This document shows positions 8,705 to 18,044 of a stretch of DNA of 64,000 nucleotides, one piece after another. Under the pieces are notes generated by a model. The model had not been told where the DNA came from and searched no databases. It saw only the letters and a list, made by a program, of their open reading frames with translations. The stretch comes from an uncultured Flavobacteriaceae bacterium (GTDB taxonomy: Bacteria; Bacteroidota; Bacteroidia; Flavobacteriales; Flavobacteriaceae), in assembly GCA_913045325.1 (NCBI GenBank), contig CAJWPZ010000002.1:1-64000 (forward strand), written 5' to 3'. The position numbers were made by a program, and so were the translations under genes. Position 1 is the first letter of the stretch. Each line of letters opens with the position of its first letter.

Positions 8705-9592
8705 TTAGTTTTTAGAATTAGCACGCTGCTCTCTGGCCAATAAGGTGTTTTTTAGCAGCATGGCAATGGTCATAGGTCCTACTCCACCAGGAACGGGAGT
8801 AATAAAACTTGCCTTTTTGCTCACCCCATCAAAATCTACATCACCAACAATTCTGTAACCTTTAGGTCTAGAGGCATCATCTACTCGGGTAATTCCTACA
8901 TCTATAATAACCGCATCATCTTTCACCATTTCTGCTTTCAAAAAATTAGGAACCCCTAGGGCAGAAATCACAATGTCTGCTTGAGAAATTATTTGTGTTA
9001 TGTTCTTTGTATTACTGTGTGTTAGGGTAACGGTAGAGTTTCCTGGCCAACCTTTGCGGCTCATTAGTATACTCATGGGCCTACCAACAATATGGCTTCT
9101 ACCAATAACAACGGTATGCTTTCCTTTTGTATCTACTTTATAACGCTCTAATAATTCTAAAATTCCAAAAGGTGTGGCAGGTATAAAGGTTGACATATCT
9201 AATGCCATTCTCCCAAAGTTTTCTGGATGAAAACCATCTACATCTTTACTTGGGTCTACGGCCATTAATACCCGCTGGGTGTTTATTTGAGGAGGCAGTG
9301 GTAACTGGATAATAAAACCATCAATAGCATCATTGTGGTTCAATTCTTTAATTTTATCTAAAAGCTCAGCCTCACTTGTGGTGTGAGACATGCGTACCAT
9401 CGTAGACTCGAAACCAACCCGCTCACAAGACCGTACTTTACTTCCAACATAGGTTAGAGATGCACCATCATCCCCTACAATTACAGCGGCTAGGTGAGGT
9501 ACCTTTTCTCCGGCATCTTTCATCTTTTTAACCTCTGCTGCAATTTCGTTTTTTATATCGTTTGATACTTTTTTTCCGTCTAAGATTGTCAT
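8705..9592 (-). CDS. folD: Bifunctional methylene-THF dehydrogenase / methenyl-THF cyclohydrolase
   Basis: A 295-residue cytoplasmic enzyme of one-carbon metabolism that converts 5,10-methylene-THF to 10-formyl-THF using NADP. Landmarks are YVGSKVRSCERVGF (folate side, with the catalytic Lys), QLPLPPQ, KDVDGFHPENFG, the nucleotide-binding VVIGRSHIVGRPMS, and PVPGGVGPMT near the C-terminus. The length is normal. The gene lies 43 bases downstream of ffh on the same strand and is probably co-transcribed with it. Confidence 0.97.
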   Translation of the reverse strand: MTILDGKKVSNDIKNEIAAEVKKMKDAGEKVPHLAAVIVGDDGASLTYVGSKVRSCERVGFESTMVRMSHTTSEAELLDKIKELNHNDAIDGFIIQLPLPPQINTQRVLMAVDPSKDVDGFHPENFGRMALDMSTFIPATPFGILELLERYKVDTKGKHTVVIGRSHIVGRPMSILMSRKGWPGNSTVTLTHSNTKNITQIISQADIVISALGVPNFLKAEMVKDDAVIIDVGITRVDDASRPKGYRIVGDVDFDGVSKKASFITPVPGGVGPMTIAMLLKNTLLAREQRANSKN

Positions 9593-9635
9593 AGCCTTTG
9601 TTTTATATTTCTTGCCTAGAATAATTTAATGGTAT

Positions 9636-10964
9636 TTAACGCATATTACCCATCATTTGCATCATCTTCTTGCCGCCTCCACCTTGCATCATTTTCATCA
9701 TTTTACTCATTTGCTGAAACTGCTTTAGTAGTTGGTTAATTTGCTGTACAGAAGTACCACTCCCTTTTGCAATTCTCTTTTTACGATTGGTATCAATAGT
9801 TGAAGGGACACTTCTCTCTAAGGGGGTCATGGAATGAATAATAGCTTCTATATACTTAAAGGCATCATCATCTATATCTACATCTTTCATGGCTTTTCCG
9901 GCACCTGGTATCATCCCTACCAAATCTTTCATGCTTCCCATTTTCTTAACCTGGTTGATTTGCTTTAGAAAATCATCAAAACCAAATTGATTTTTGGCTA
10001 TTTTCTTTTGTAATTTTCTTGCTTCGTCTTCATCAAATTGTTCCTGGGCTCTTTCAACCAAGGAGATAACATCTCCCATACCCAAGATTCTATCTGCCAT
10101 ACGATCTGGATAGAACACATCAATTGCATCCATTTTCTCACCCGTACCAATAAACTTAATAGGCTTATTTACAACACTTTTAATAGATATAGCAGCACCA
10201 CCTCTAGTATCACCATCGAGTTTGGTAAGGATAACCCCATCAAAATTAAGTCTATCATTAAACGTTTTGGCAGTATTAACAGCATCTTGACCCGTCATGG
10301 CATCTACAACAAATAATGTCTCGCTTGGAGAGACTGCTTTGTGTACATTTTCTATTTCTTGCATCATTGGCTCATCAACAGCCAAACGTCCTGCAGTATC
10401 TATAATAACAACGTTATGACCATTTGCTTTTGCATGTGCGACAGCCTTTGTAGCAATAGCAACAGGATCCATATTACCCTGGTCACTAAATACCTCAACC
10501 CCTATTTGATCACCAACTACTTGAAGTTGATTGATCGCTGCAGGACGGTATACATCACAGGCAACCAGTAAAGGATTCTTGCTTTTTTTGGTTTTTAAAT
10601 AATTGGCCAGTTTACCAGAAAAGGTTGTTTTACCACTACCCTGCAAACCAGACATTAAAATAACACTTGGCGAGCCTTTTAAGTTGATACCCGCTGCATC
10701 TCCACCCATTAGGGCTGTAAGCTCATCCTTTACTATTTTAACCATTAACTGGCTAGGTTGCAAGGATGTCAAAACGTTTTGACCCAACGCTTTTTGTTTT
10801 ACGGTCTTAGTAAAGTCTTTGGCTATTTTAAAATTAACATCGGCATCCAAAAGGGCACGACGTACCTCTTTAAGGGTTTCTGCAACGTTAACCTCTGTAA
10901 TACTTCCGTGCCCTTTGAGCACATGAAGGGCTTTATCTAACTTATCACTTAAATTATCAAACAT
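9636..10964 (-). CDS. ffh: Signal recognition particle protein Ffh (SRP54)
   Basis: 442 residues. An N-terminal four-helix domain precedes the GTPase domain, with P-loop GLQGSGKT (about 106-113), DTAGR, TKLDGDTRGG and the insertion box typical of SRP GTPases. The C-terminal M domain is very methionine-rich (MSKMMKMMQ, KKMMQMMGNM) and binds signal sequences and SRP RNA. The protein delivers nascent membrane proteins to FtsY and SecYEG. A full -33/-7 promoter lies upstream at 11017-11046, and folD follows in the same transcript. Confidence 0.98.
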   Translation of the reverse strand: MFDNLSDKLDKALHVLKGHGSITEVNVAETLKEVRRALLDADVNFKIAKDFTKTVKQKALGQNVLTSLQPSQLMVKIVKDELTALMGGDAAGINLKGSPSVILMSGLQGSGKTTFSGKLANYLKTKKSKNPLLVACDVYRPAAINQLQVVGDQIGVEVFSDQGNMDPVAIATKAVAHAKANGHNVVIIDTAGRLAVDEPMMQEIENVHKAVSPSETLFVVDAMTGQDAVNTAKTFNDRLNFDGVILTKLDGDTRGGAAISIKSVVNKPIKFIGTGEKMDAIDVFYPDRMADRILGMGDVISLVERAQEQFDEDEARKLQKKIAKNQFGFDDFLKQINQVKKMGSMKDLVGMIPGAGKAMKDVDIDDDAFKYIEAIIHSMTPLERSVPSTIDTNRKKRIAKGSGTSVQQINQLLKQFQQMSKMMKMMQGGGGKKMMQMMGNMR

Positions 10965-11016
10965 AAAGAATACATTTTTAAAAAATCTTAATAGAAATTC
11001 ACAAAAGATTTAACCA

Positions 11017-11046
11017 CAAATATACTAATTGATTGGAGAGTTTCAA
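11017..11046 (-). promoter_or_regulatory. Promoter of ffh-folD
   Basis: On the minus strand, TTG (11046-11044), 19 bases, TATATTTG (11024-11017). This is a full match to the Bacteroidota consensus, about 45 bases before the likely leader and the ATG at 10964. Confidence 0.7.
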
Positions 11047-11189
11047 AGTAGCAAAGCTATTAAAAACTGGCTTTTTTTCTAGCAGAAATTTACAGAGCAA
11101 ACACCCCAATAACAAGAATAAAATAAGCTAAAAACACAAATGAAAGTATAACAAGACTACTTCCAAAATACCCCTGCAAAAAAATTAAT

Positions 11190-11197
11190 TATTTTTG
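11190..11197 (+). promoter_or_regulatory. -7 element for the ECF sigma gene
   Basis: TATTTTTG stands 22 bases before the ATG at 11220. There is no TTG at the expected -33 distance, so this could be a weak or regulated start. Confidence 0.5.
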
Positions 11198-11219
11198 TAT
11201 AGTTTTACGCCATTAAATC

Positions 11220-11729
11220 ATGGAAGAAAAACCCAACATTTGCCAACAAGAGGTCTTTAATAAGGTCTATAAAGAGCAGGTACAATCATTGCGAAACTTT
11301 ATGTTCTTTAAAACAAAGGATAGAGATGCTTCTTATGATTTGGTACAGGAAGCTTTTTTGAAATTATGGCAAAATTGCGGTAAAGTTAGTCCCAATAAAG
11401 CTAAAAGTTATCTCTTTACAACGGCAAACAACCTTTTTTTAAACACAGTAGCTCATAAAAAAGTACAGTTTAAATTTACTCAAGGTGTAAAAAAATCTCA
11501 AGACAACAACTCTCCTGAGTTTCTATTAGAAGAAAAAGAATTTGGCCAGAAACTACAAAAAGCACTAGATAGTCTTACCCAATTACAACGCACTGCTTTT
11601 TTACTAAGCCGCGTAGAGGGTAAAAAATACAGAGAAATTGCTGCCATATATAACATTTCAGAAAAAGCTGCAGGCAAAAGAGTATTAGACGCTTTAGAGA
11701 AACTTAGAGAGACTATAGATAATTTATAA
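11220..11729 (+). CDS. ECF-type RNA polymerase sigma factor
   Basis: 169 residues. Region 2 is recognisable as DASYDLVQEAFLKLWQ (about 37-52), and region 4 as LTQLQRTAFLLSRVEGKKYREIA with the helix-turn-helix through AAGKRVLDALEKLRE. Regions 1 and 3 are absent, as in ECF factors. It is followed after 55 bases by a FecR anti-sigma gene and then a TonB receptor with an STN domain: the classical arrangement in which the receptor signals ligand arrival through FecR to release the sigma factor. The likely target is the downstream receptor operon. Confidence 0.95.
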   Translation: MEEKPNICQQEVFNKVYKEQVQSLRNFMFFKTKDRDASYDLVQEAFLKLWQNCGKVSPNKAKSYLFTTANNLFLNTVAHKKVQFKFTQGVKKSQDNNSPEFLLEEKEFGQKLQKALDSLTQLQRTAFLLSRVEGKKYREIAAIYNISEKAAGKRVLDALEKLRETIDNL

Positions 11730-11784
11730 ACCCCCTTAGGTGGTAAAATAACAAGTAACCTGTTATAATATAACAAGCACGTAA

Positions 11785-12699
11785 ATGGAAACAAAACAAG
11801 CATTAGAAAAATGGCTCAATAATGAGGCTACCCCCGCAGAGATGCAGGTGCTAAATGCGTGGCCAGATTTTGATATTTACAAAAAAATAGATGCCCATAC
11901 AAAACGCATGGTATTGCCTGAGCACGATATAACTTCTGGAATAAAAGCCTTAAAAGACACCCCTCTATTTAACAAGCCCCAACAAAAAACACCTAAAGTA
12001 ATTACAATGCCAATGCTGCTGAAAATAGCAGCAATTTTTATACTCCTAGCAGTATCTGGTGTATTTATTACAACCCTACCCACAAACATACAGGCGCCTA
12101 TTGCCAATAATCAAACCATTGAATTACCTGACAGCTCAAAAATAACATTAAAGCAAAACGGTCGTATTAGCTACAAAAAATATGGCTGGCCCTTTAATAG
12201 AGAAGTATCCCTTGAGGGAGAGGCTTATTTTGAGGTGGCAAAAGGAGAAACTTTTACGGTAGTTACCTCAACTGGAAGTGTGAGTGTTCTTGGAACTTCT
12301 TTTAATGTAAAAACAGAGAATGATATTTTAATAGTTTCTTGTTTTGAAGGCCTGGTGTCTGTTAAAACCAATGGAATTAGCACCTTAGTGACCCCCGGAG
12401 ACTCCTTTAGCTTTGCCCCTACGGTGGTTAACAATAAGATATACACCTCCAAACCAACTTGGATTTTTAACGAAAGTAGTTTTGTAGATGTACCTCTGGA
12501 GGCTGTTTTAATGGAAATTGAAAAACATTACAAAGTTACCACCACAACTAAAAATATTGATGTAACTTTACGTTACACAGGTAGCTTTACCCATACAAAC
12601 CTTGACCAAGCGCTGCAAACTGTAACACTGCCACTTAACCTTTCTTTTAGCAAAGATTCAAAAAATGAAGTACAAATTTATGACCCTAAAAAACAATAA
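11785..12699 (+). CDS. FecR-family anti-sigma / sigma regulator
   Basis: 304 residues with one membrane helix (about 78-98, within MLLKIAAIFILLAVSGVF). The cytoplasmic N-terminus would hold the sigma factor. The periplasmic part has the FecR domain (about 105-200: NNQTIELPDSSKITLKQNG, REVSLEGEAYFEVAKGE, VLGTSFNV) and a C-terminal DUF4974-like STN-related domain (about 230-304). It transmits the signal from the STN domain of the neighbouring receptor. The 3' end overlaps the receptor gene by 20 bases, pointing to coupled translation. Confidence 0.94.
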   Translation: METKQALEKWLNNEATPAEMQVLNAWPDFDIYKKIDAHTKRMVLPEHDITSGIKALKDTPLFNKPQQKTPKVITMPMLLKIAAIFILLAVSGVFITTLPTNIQAPIANNQTIELPDSSKITLKQNGRISYKKYGWPFNREVSLEGEAYFEVAKGETFTVVTSTGSVSVLGTSFNVKTENDILIVSCFEGLVSVKTNGISTLVTPGDSFSFAPTVVNNKIYTSKPTWIFNESSFVDVPLEAVLMEIEKHYKVTTTTKNIDVTLRYTGSFTHTNLDQALQTVTLPLNLSFSKDSKNEVQIYDPKKQ

Positions 12700-15250
12700 G
12701 TATCCCTTTATATACTTGTGTTTTTTATTGTTTTTTTGGACTCATTGCTGCCTTGCCCAAAACACCGAACATACCATCCCCTTTGAAGATGCAATCTCTG
12801 AAATTGAAACGGTGTTTGATGTCAAATTCTCATACAACAGCAACACAGCAAAAAGGTTTAGAGTCTCTAAACCCAATACAAGCCAAACACTTACCCAAAC
12901 ATTAAAGCTGTTTTCTGACAAAGAGAACATTAACTTCACCCTTGTTAGTAGCCGGTATATAACAGTCAAATTTCCAAAAAAAATGGTGTCTTTTTGCGCC
13001 ACGTTTATTGATACCCAAACAGCAAAACCAATCGCTATTACCGCTATTTCAGAAAACACAACATACACCAGTAACCCTGGAGGAATTTTAAAGATAGACC
13101 GTATTGCAGACACCCAAGTATTGGAACTATACGTTGAGGGGCAATTTATAAAACAGCTTGTAATTTATAATGCAATAGACAATACAAAAGCCAGTTGTCC
13201 TTTGTTGTTTATAAACCTGGGGGATATCACCAAATTACCCACCATCACACTCTCTGGCTACATAGCAAAAGGGATCGAAAAAACAAAAAATGGAGCGGTT
13301 ACAATTAATAAAAATGACTTTGAAATTTTACCTTCGCTCACAGAGCCAGATATCCTACAAATTGCTCAAGTGCTTCCCGGTATACAAAGCTACGATGAAA
13401 CTGCCTCAAACATTAACATAAGGGCCGGCGGTAGTGATGAGGTAAACATACTGTGGAACGATATTAGGATGTATCAAACAGGCCATTTTTTTGGACTTAT
13501 ATCTGCCCTAAATCCAAATTTGATAGACAATGTTGTTATCTATAAAAATGCAACCCATGCAAGATACAGTGAGGGAGTATCTGGGGTAGTACACATCTAT
13601 CCAACAAACACCATTGATCCAGAGATAAAAGGAGGTGTAGGTATAAATTTAGCAAGCACCAATGCCTTTGTAAAAATACCTGTAACAAAGTCATTTGCTA
13701 TTGTTGGATCTGCAAGAACCTCTATTAACAGTGGTTTGGGTAACCCTATCTATAATTCATTTTTTAAAAGAACCTTTCAAAACACAGAAATAACAAACCC
13801 CAACAACAACCAGCCAGAGGTAGTTAGAACAACAGATGAGGATTTTAATTTCTTTGATATTAGTCTCTCTGCGCTTTGGGACCTCTCACCAAAAGACAAA
13901 CTAAACTACCACTTTATGACCATCAATAATGGCCTTGAATTTAACGAGCGTTTGTTTACCGGTGGCATATCAACAGCAAGTTTTAATGAAGTACAACAAA
14001 ACTCTCTCTTGGGTGGTGTTAATTACCAAAGAAACTGGAACCAGAAACTCACCACAGGGCTTCACTATAGCAACAGCACTTATAAAGCCAACACACAAAA
14101 CACCCAACTAGAACAAGCAAGTCAAAAATTACAAAAAAACCAAGTAAAAGAACAAAGCCTAAAGTTTGATACAAGCTATGTAATAAACGATGACTTCTCT
14201 ATTGAGGCTGGCTATCAATACACTAGCACCATCATAGATAATGTAGAAAACCCACAAGACGCTACCACAACTTTAAGCAGCTCAAATACAGGAATAACCA
14301 ATGGGTTTTACGCGCAAACCACGGCCCAACTATTTGATGATAAAACCACTCTAACACTGGGGGCAAGAGCAACAAACCTCTCCAATTTTAAGACGCAGAT
14401 AGAGCCAAGAATTAACATTTCACACGAGTTAAAAAAACATTGGAATGTGTTTCTCTCTAGCGAGAAAAAACACCAAAACGTACTGCAATTTACCGCCAGT
14501 GAAAATCAATTGTTAGGCATACAAAACAAACAATGGATCCTGGCAGATGGAGTTCAAAACCCTTTATTGAAAAGCAGTCAGGCATCATTTGGGACAGATT
14601 ATACTTTAAAAAACTGGACCCTAAACGCAGAGGTTTTTTATAAAAAAGTAGATGGTATAAACACACGTAATCTAGGTTTTAGAAACCAACTTCAAAGCAC
14701 CCAGGCCATTGGCAACTATACAAGTCAAGGTCTTGAAATAGCTGTTGGAAAAAAACTTAAAAACCTTACTACTTGGCTAAGCTACACCTACATTGATAGC
14801 ACCTATGAATTTAAAACCCTCTCCCCTGTAGGTTTTCCAAACAATTTTAATGTCACCCATTGTGTAAATGCTATTGCTACCTATACCCTAAAAGATGTTA
14901 CTATATCTGCAGGGGCTATTTATCATTCTGGATTACCCTACACCACACCACGTAACCAAACTGCTATTTCAAACACCAGTAATGGCCCACAGATACAATA
15001 CAACAGCCCTAACAACCAAACATTAAAACATTATTTTAGAACTAACCTCTCAGCAGTATACAAGACCCCTTTAGACAATACATTTGATGCAGTTATAAAT
15101 CTTTCGTTACTAAATTTGTTTGATACAAAAAATGAGTTAGGAAGATACTATCAAATAAAGACAAACATTCAAGAAGAAAATTATATCAATACAGTTACCC
15201 AGTATTCTCTGGGTTTTACACCCAACATATCACTGCAGCTATTGTTTTAG
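12680..15250 (+). CDS. TonB-dependent outer-membrane receptor with STN signalling domain
   Basis: 856 residues from the ATG at 12680, which starts a signal peptide ending near HCCLAQ; a start five codons earlier is possible. Domain order: STN (about 25-95, FEDAISEIETVFDVKFSYN), a short carboxypeptidase-like linker, plug (about 185-290, ending the RAGGSDEVNILWND stretch), then a 22-strand-type barrel ending in a terminal Phe. The STN domain is the part that contacts FecR-type regulators. There is no SusD partner, so it more likely takes up iron chelates, cofactors or small ligands than large glycans. The ligand cannot be deduced. Confidence 0.93.
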   Translation: MTLKNNKYPFIYLCFLLFFWTHCCLAQNTEHTIPFEDAISEIETVFDVKFSYNSNTAKRFRVSKPNTSQTLTQTLKLFSDKENINFTLVSSRYITVKFPKKMVSFCATFIDTQTAKPIAITAISENTTYTSNPGGILKIDRIADTQVLELYVEGQFIKQLVIYNAIDNTKASCPLLFINLGDITKLPTITLSGYIAKGIEKTKNGAVTINKNDFEILPSLTEPDILQIAQVLPGIQSYDETASNINIRAGGSDEVNILWNDIRMYQTGHFFGLISALNPNLIDNVVIYKNATHARYSEGVSGVVHIYPTNTIDPEIKGGVGINLASTNAFVKIPVTKSFAIVGSARTSINSGLGNPIYNSFFKRTFQNTEITNPNNNQPEVVRTTDEDFNFFDISLSALWDLSPKDKLNYHFMTINNGLEFNERLFTGGISTASFNEVQQNSLLGGVNYQRNWNQKLTTGLHYSNSTYKANTQNTQLEQASQKLQKNQVKEQSLKFDTSYVINDDFSIEAGYQYTSTIIDNVENPQDATTTLSSSNTGITNGFYAQTTAQLFDDKTTLTLGARATNLSNFKTQIEPRINISHELKKHWNVFLSSEKKHQNVLQFTASENQLLGIQNKQWILADGVQNPLLKSSQASFGTDYTLKNWTLNAEVFYKKVDGINTRNLGFRNQLQSTQAIGNYTSQGLEIAVGKKLKNLTTWLSYTYIDSTYEFKTLSPVGFPNNFNVTHCVNAIATYTLKDVTISAGAIYHSGLPYTTPRNQTAISNTSNGPQIQYNSPNNQTLKHYFRTNLSAVYKTPLDNTFDAVINLSLLNLFDTKNELGRYYQIKTNIQEENYINTVTQYSLGFTPNISLQLLF

Positions 15251-15253
15251 AAA

Positions 15254-17029
15254 CTACATCCTGTTAGGAACTTGTATCCCTAACAATGAAAATGCTGTTT
15301 TTATAACCCCGCCAACTGCGCCGCAAAGGGCAACTCTAAATTCTTTTTCTGTGGTGTTTTGTGCCGCAAAAATTGGCACATTTTGGTAAAAAGAATTAAA
15401 CTCCTTCACCAAATCATAGGTGTAGTTTGCTATGAGTGCTGGACTATAATGCAAGGCTGCCTGCTGAATTGTCTCAGGAAATAACTGAAGTGTTTTTAGC
15501 ACTTGCTTTTCTTTGGGATCAAGGCAAACAATAGCCTCTGTAGATGGTTGGCTAGCCCCTGATGCCTTTCTTAAAATTGACTCAATACGCGCGTAGGTGT
15601 ATTGAATAAAGGGCCCAGTATTGCCTTGAAAATCTACACTCTCTTCTGGGTTAAATAAGATGCGCTTTTTTGGATCAACCTTTAAAATATAATACTTTAA
15701 AGCCCCAAGACCTATAGTGGAGTAAAGCGTTTGTTTTTCTTGGGTGGTAAAATCATCAATCTTACCCAGAGATTCAGAAATGCTACAAGCGGTGGCAGTC
15801 ATGTCTTTAATTAAATCATCTGCATCTACTACAGTACCTTCTCTAGATTTCATTTTACCACTTGGCAAATCTACCATTCCATAACTTAGGTGAAATAAAT
15901 TTTTTGCCCATCCAAATCCTAATTTCTGTAGTATTAGAAATAACACCTGAAAATGATAATCCTGCTCATTTCCAACGGTGTAAATCATACCGTTTATATC
16001 TGGATAATCTTTAACGCGCTGTATGGCAGTCCCGATATCTTGAGTCATGTAAACAGCCGTCCCGTCTGCGCGTAAAACAATTTTTCTGTCTAGTCCCTTA
16101 TCGGTAAGATCACACCAAACAGAGCCGTCAGGATCCTTAACAAAGACCCCACTAGAGAGGCCTTCTGAGATAAATTCTTTACCTAGTAAATAGGTGTTAC
16201 TTTCATAGTAATTTTTATCAAAATCTACACCAATATCTGCATAGGTTTGATCAAAACCATCATACACCCAACCGTTCATGGTTTGCCATAGTGAGACTAC
16301 CTGCTTATCTCCAGCTTCCCACTGCAAGAGCATTTGCTGCGCCTGCAGAATTATAGGAGCTTGCTTTTTTGCGTCCTCTTGTGAAATTCCTTGGGCTATT
16401 AAACCAGCAATTTCTTTTTTATATTCTTTGTCAAAACGCACGTAGTAGTCTCCCACTAATTTATCTCCCTTTTTCCCGGATGATTGTGGTGTTTCTCCTT
16501 TCCCATATCGTTGCCAAGCAAGCATGCTTTTACAGATATGGATACCTCGATCGTTTATAATTTGAGTTTTGTATACTTTTTTACCGCTGGCTTTCACTAT
16601 TTGAGCCACACTATATCCTAGCAATACATTACGTACGTGTCCTAGATGAAGTGGCTTGTTTGTATTTGGAGAGGCAAACTCTACCATCATAGCGTCATTA
16701 CCAGGAGCTACTATACCAAAGGTATCCCAAGTGGGTGTGTTTTTAAAAAAATCTAAATAATACCCATCACTTATAACAATGTTTAAAAAGCCTTTTACAA
16801 CATTAAAACCAGTAACATGAGCTACGTGCTCTTGTAAATAAGCACCAATTGCCTGGCCAATAGCTACAGGGTTTCCCTTTACAACGCGCAGCATAGGAAA
16901 CACCACTACAGTAATATCACCCTCAAACTCTTTACGAGTGGCTTGAAACTCTACAGTTTCTAAGCTGGTATCATAAAGGCTTTTGATAGCATCTTTAACT
17001 TTCTGACTAAGGATATCTTGTAGGGTCAT
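15254..17029 (-). CDS. argS: Arginyl-tRNA synthetase
   Basis: A 591-residue class I synthetase charging tRNA-Arg. The N-terminal Add1-type domain is followed by a HIGH-like motif in SPNTNKPLHLGHVRN (HLGH) and a KMSK-like element at PSGKMKSREGTVVDADD. The C-terminal helical anticodon-binding domain ends in LLGIQVPNRM, a typical ArgS C-terminus. The length is as in other Bacteroidota. It is convergent with the receptor gene (3 bases between them), and no shared terminator is visible. Confidence 0.98.
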   Translation of the reverse strand: MTLQDILSQKVKDAIKSLYDTSLETVEFQATRKEFEGDITVVVFPMLRVVKGNPVAIGQAIGAYLQEHVAHVTGFNVVKGFLNIVISDGYYLDFFKNTPTWDTFGIVAPGNDAMMVEFASPNTNKPLHLGHVRNVLLGYSVAQIVKASGKKVYKTQIINDRGIHICKSMLAWQRYGKGETPQSSGKKGDKLVGDYYVRFDKEYKKEIAGLIAQGISQEDAKKQAPIILQAQQMLLQWEAGDKQVVSLWQTMNGWVYDGFDQTYADIGVDFDKNYYESNTYLLGKEFISEGLSSGVFVKDPDGSVWCDLTDKGLDRKIVLRADGTAVYMTQDIGTAIQRVKDYPDINGMIYTVGNEQDYHFQVLFLILQKLGFGWAKNLFHLSYGMVDLPSGKMKSREGTVVDADDLIKDMTATACSISESLGKIDDFTTQEKQTLYSTIGLGALKYYILKVDPKKRILFNPEESVDFQGNTGPFIQYTYARIESILRKASGASQPSTEAIVCLDPKEKQVLKTLQLFPETIQQAALHYSPALIANYTYDLVKEFNSFYQNVPIFAAQNTTEKEFRVALCGAVGGVIKTAFSLLGIQVPNRM

Positions 17030-17280
17030 GAATTCATTTTAAAGGTGTAAAGATAGTTTTTTTAAGGCTTTTTTGGCACAGTTATTAGTTTCTTTAAAAT
17101 GGGAGTAGTCATACCTCAAGAAATTAGAAAATTAGAGGTCTTTAACACAAGAAATACCATGAAAAAATATTGAGGCTCCTAAAGTCTTTTTTTAAGCTCT
17201 TGGGTTTGTTATTTTTGTGGTAGTTTAAAACAAAACACTACTAATAGCTGCTTTTTTCAATAAAATAAGATCAAAATTAT

Positions 17281-17712
17281 ATGCTGGTAAACGTTTCTTA
17301 CAACAACAAACAAATAGACAATAAGATTGACCAACAAGTGGGCAAACCCTATACCCTAAAAGAGCGTTTTAAGCTAAAAGGTATTGGATCCACTAAGCTA
17401 ATTATCACTCAAACAAGTATACAAATTCACAACCTACTTATTTTAGACAACAACAGAAACCAGTGCAATATAGAAATGCGCCCCAATGGTATTATTGTTG
17501 GTTTTAGATCACTGCTTGAAAGTTATGCGCTTGTAATTCCTTATTATAAATTGGTATTGTATAAAGGCAAAGCAGAGGAGTATTCTATCTACAAAGACAA
17601 TTATTTTATTAAAATACAAGCGCGCAGTAAAGACAAAGAAATACATCGCTTTGTCCAAAAAATACTAAAAGCAAAAACACGCTTAAGCGGCCATAGAATA
17701 GAAGATGTATAA
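17281..17712 (+). CDS. Hypothetical cytoplasmic protein (143 residues)
   Basis: I do not recognise a family beyond similar uncharacterised flavobacterial proteins. It has no signal or membrane segment. The protein looks beta-rich (STKLIITQTSIQIHNLLIL, NGIIVGFRSL, YALVIPYYKLVLYKG) and ends with a basic helix (HRFVQKILKAKTRL), a pattern reminiscent of PH-like folds, but that is only an impression. A TATTTTTG element at 17210-17217 could drive it. It is convergent with the small membrane protein gene that ends at 17716. Confidence 0.7.
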   Translation: MLVNVSYNNKQIDNKIDQQVGKPYTLKERFKLKGIGSTKLIITQTSIQIHNLLILDNNRNQCNIEMRPNGIIVGFRSLLESYALVIPYYKLVLYKGKAEEYSIYKDNYFIKIQARSKDKEIHRFVQKILKAKTRLSGHRIEDV

Positions 17713-17715
17713 CAA

Positions 17716-17883
17716 CTAGGGCTTGTTTTTTATAGCAAGACCAGCCACAACTCCCACAAGGGCAAGACCCATCATACCTAAGAGTTGGCTTACAGGAGTT
17801 TTTTGAGGCTGGAAGAAAGAATATATTCCCAAACAAAAAACAACAATACCCCCAAGAAGTAGCACCCACTTTAATACCCTCAT
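17716..17883 (-). CDS. Small membrane protein (55 residues)
   Basis: A 55-residue reading frame on the minus strand, starting MRVLKWVLLLGG and ending AGLAIKNKP. It has two hydrophobic helices (about 4-22 and 34-50) joined by a short polar loop (FFQPQKTPVSQ), and Lys residues at the C-terminus. This is a credible hairpin-type inner-membrane protein of unknown function. It ends three bases beyond the stop of the 17281 gene on the opposite strand. Clean boundaries and amphipathic layout support it; no homologue is recalled with confidence. Confidence 0.6.
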   Translation of the reverse strand: MRVLKWVLLLGGIVVFCLGIYSFFQPQKTPVSQLLGMMGLALVGVVAGLAIKNKP

Positions 17884-18044
17884 TTTCTTAAATTTTTAAA
17901 GCATGAAGATACCATTTTTTGAAAAACAATTTTAAAATAGGCTTGTTATAATAACCTAAGACAACAAAACTTAAAGTCACGTTAATACCTCCCTAAGGTT
18001 TTATGTTTTAAGAAGTCCTGCGTATCTTTAAAAAAACAACAAAT

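Noticed and set aside
12742-13113. A 123-codon minus-strand frame inside the TonB receptor gene
   Set aside because: The receptor frame is continuous and recognisable; the antisense frame has no start context or family features.
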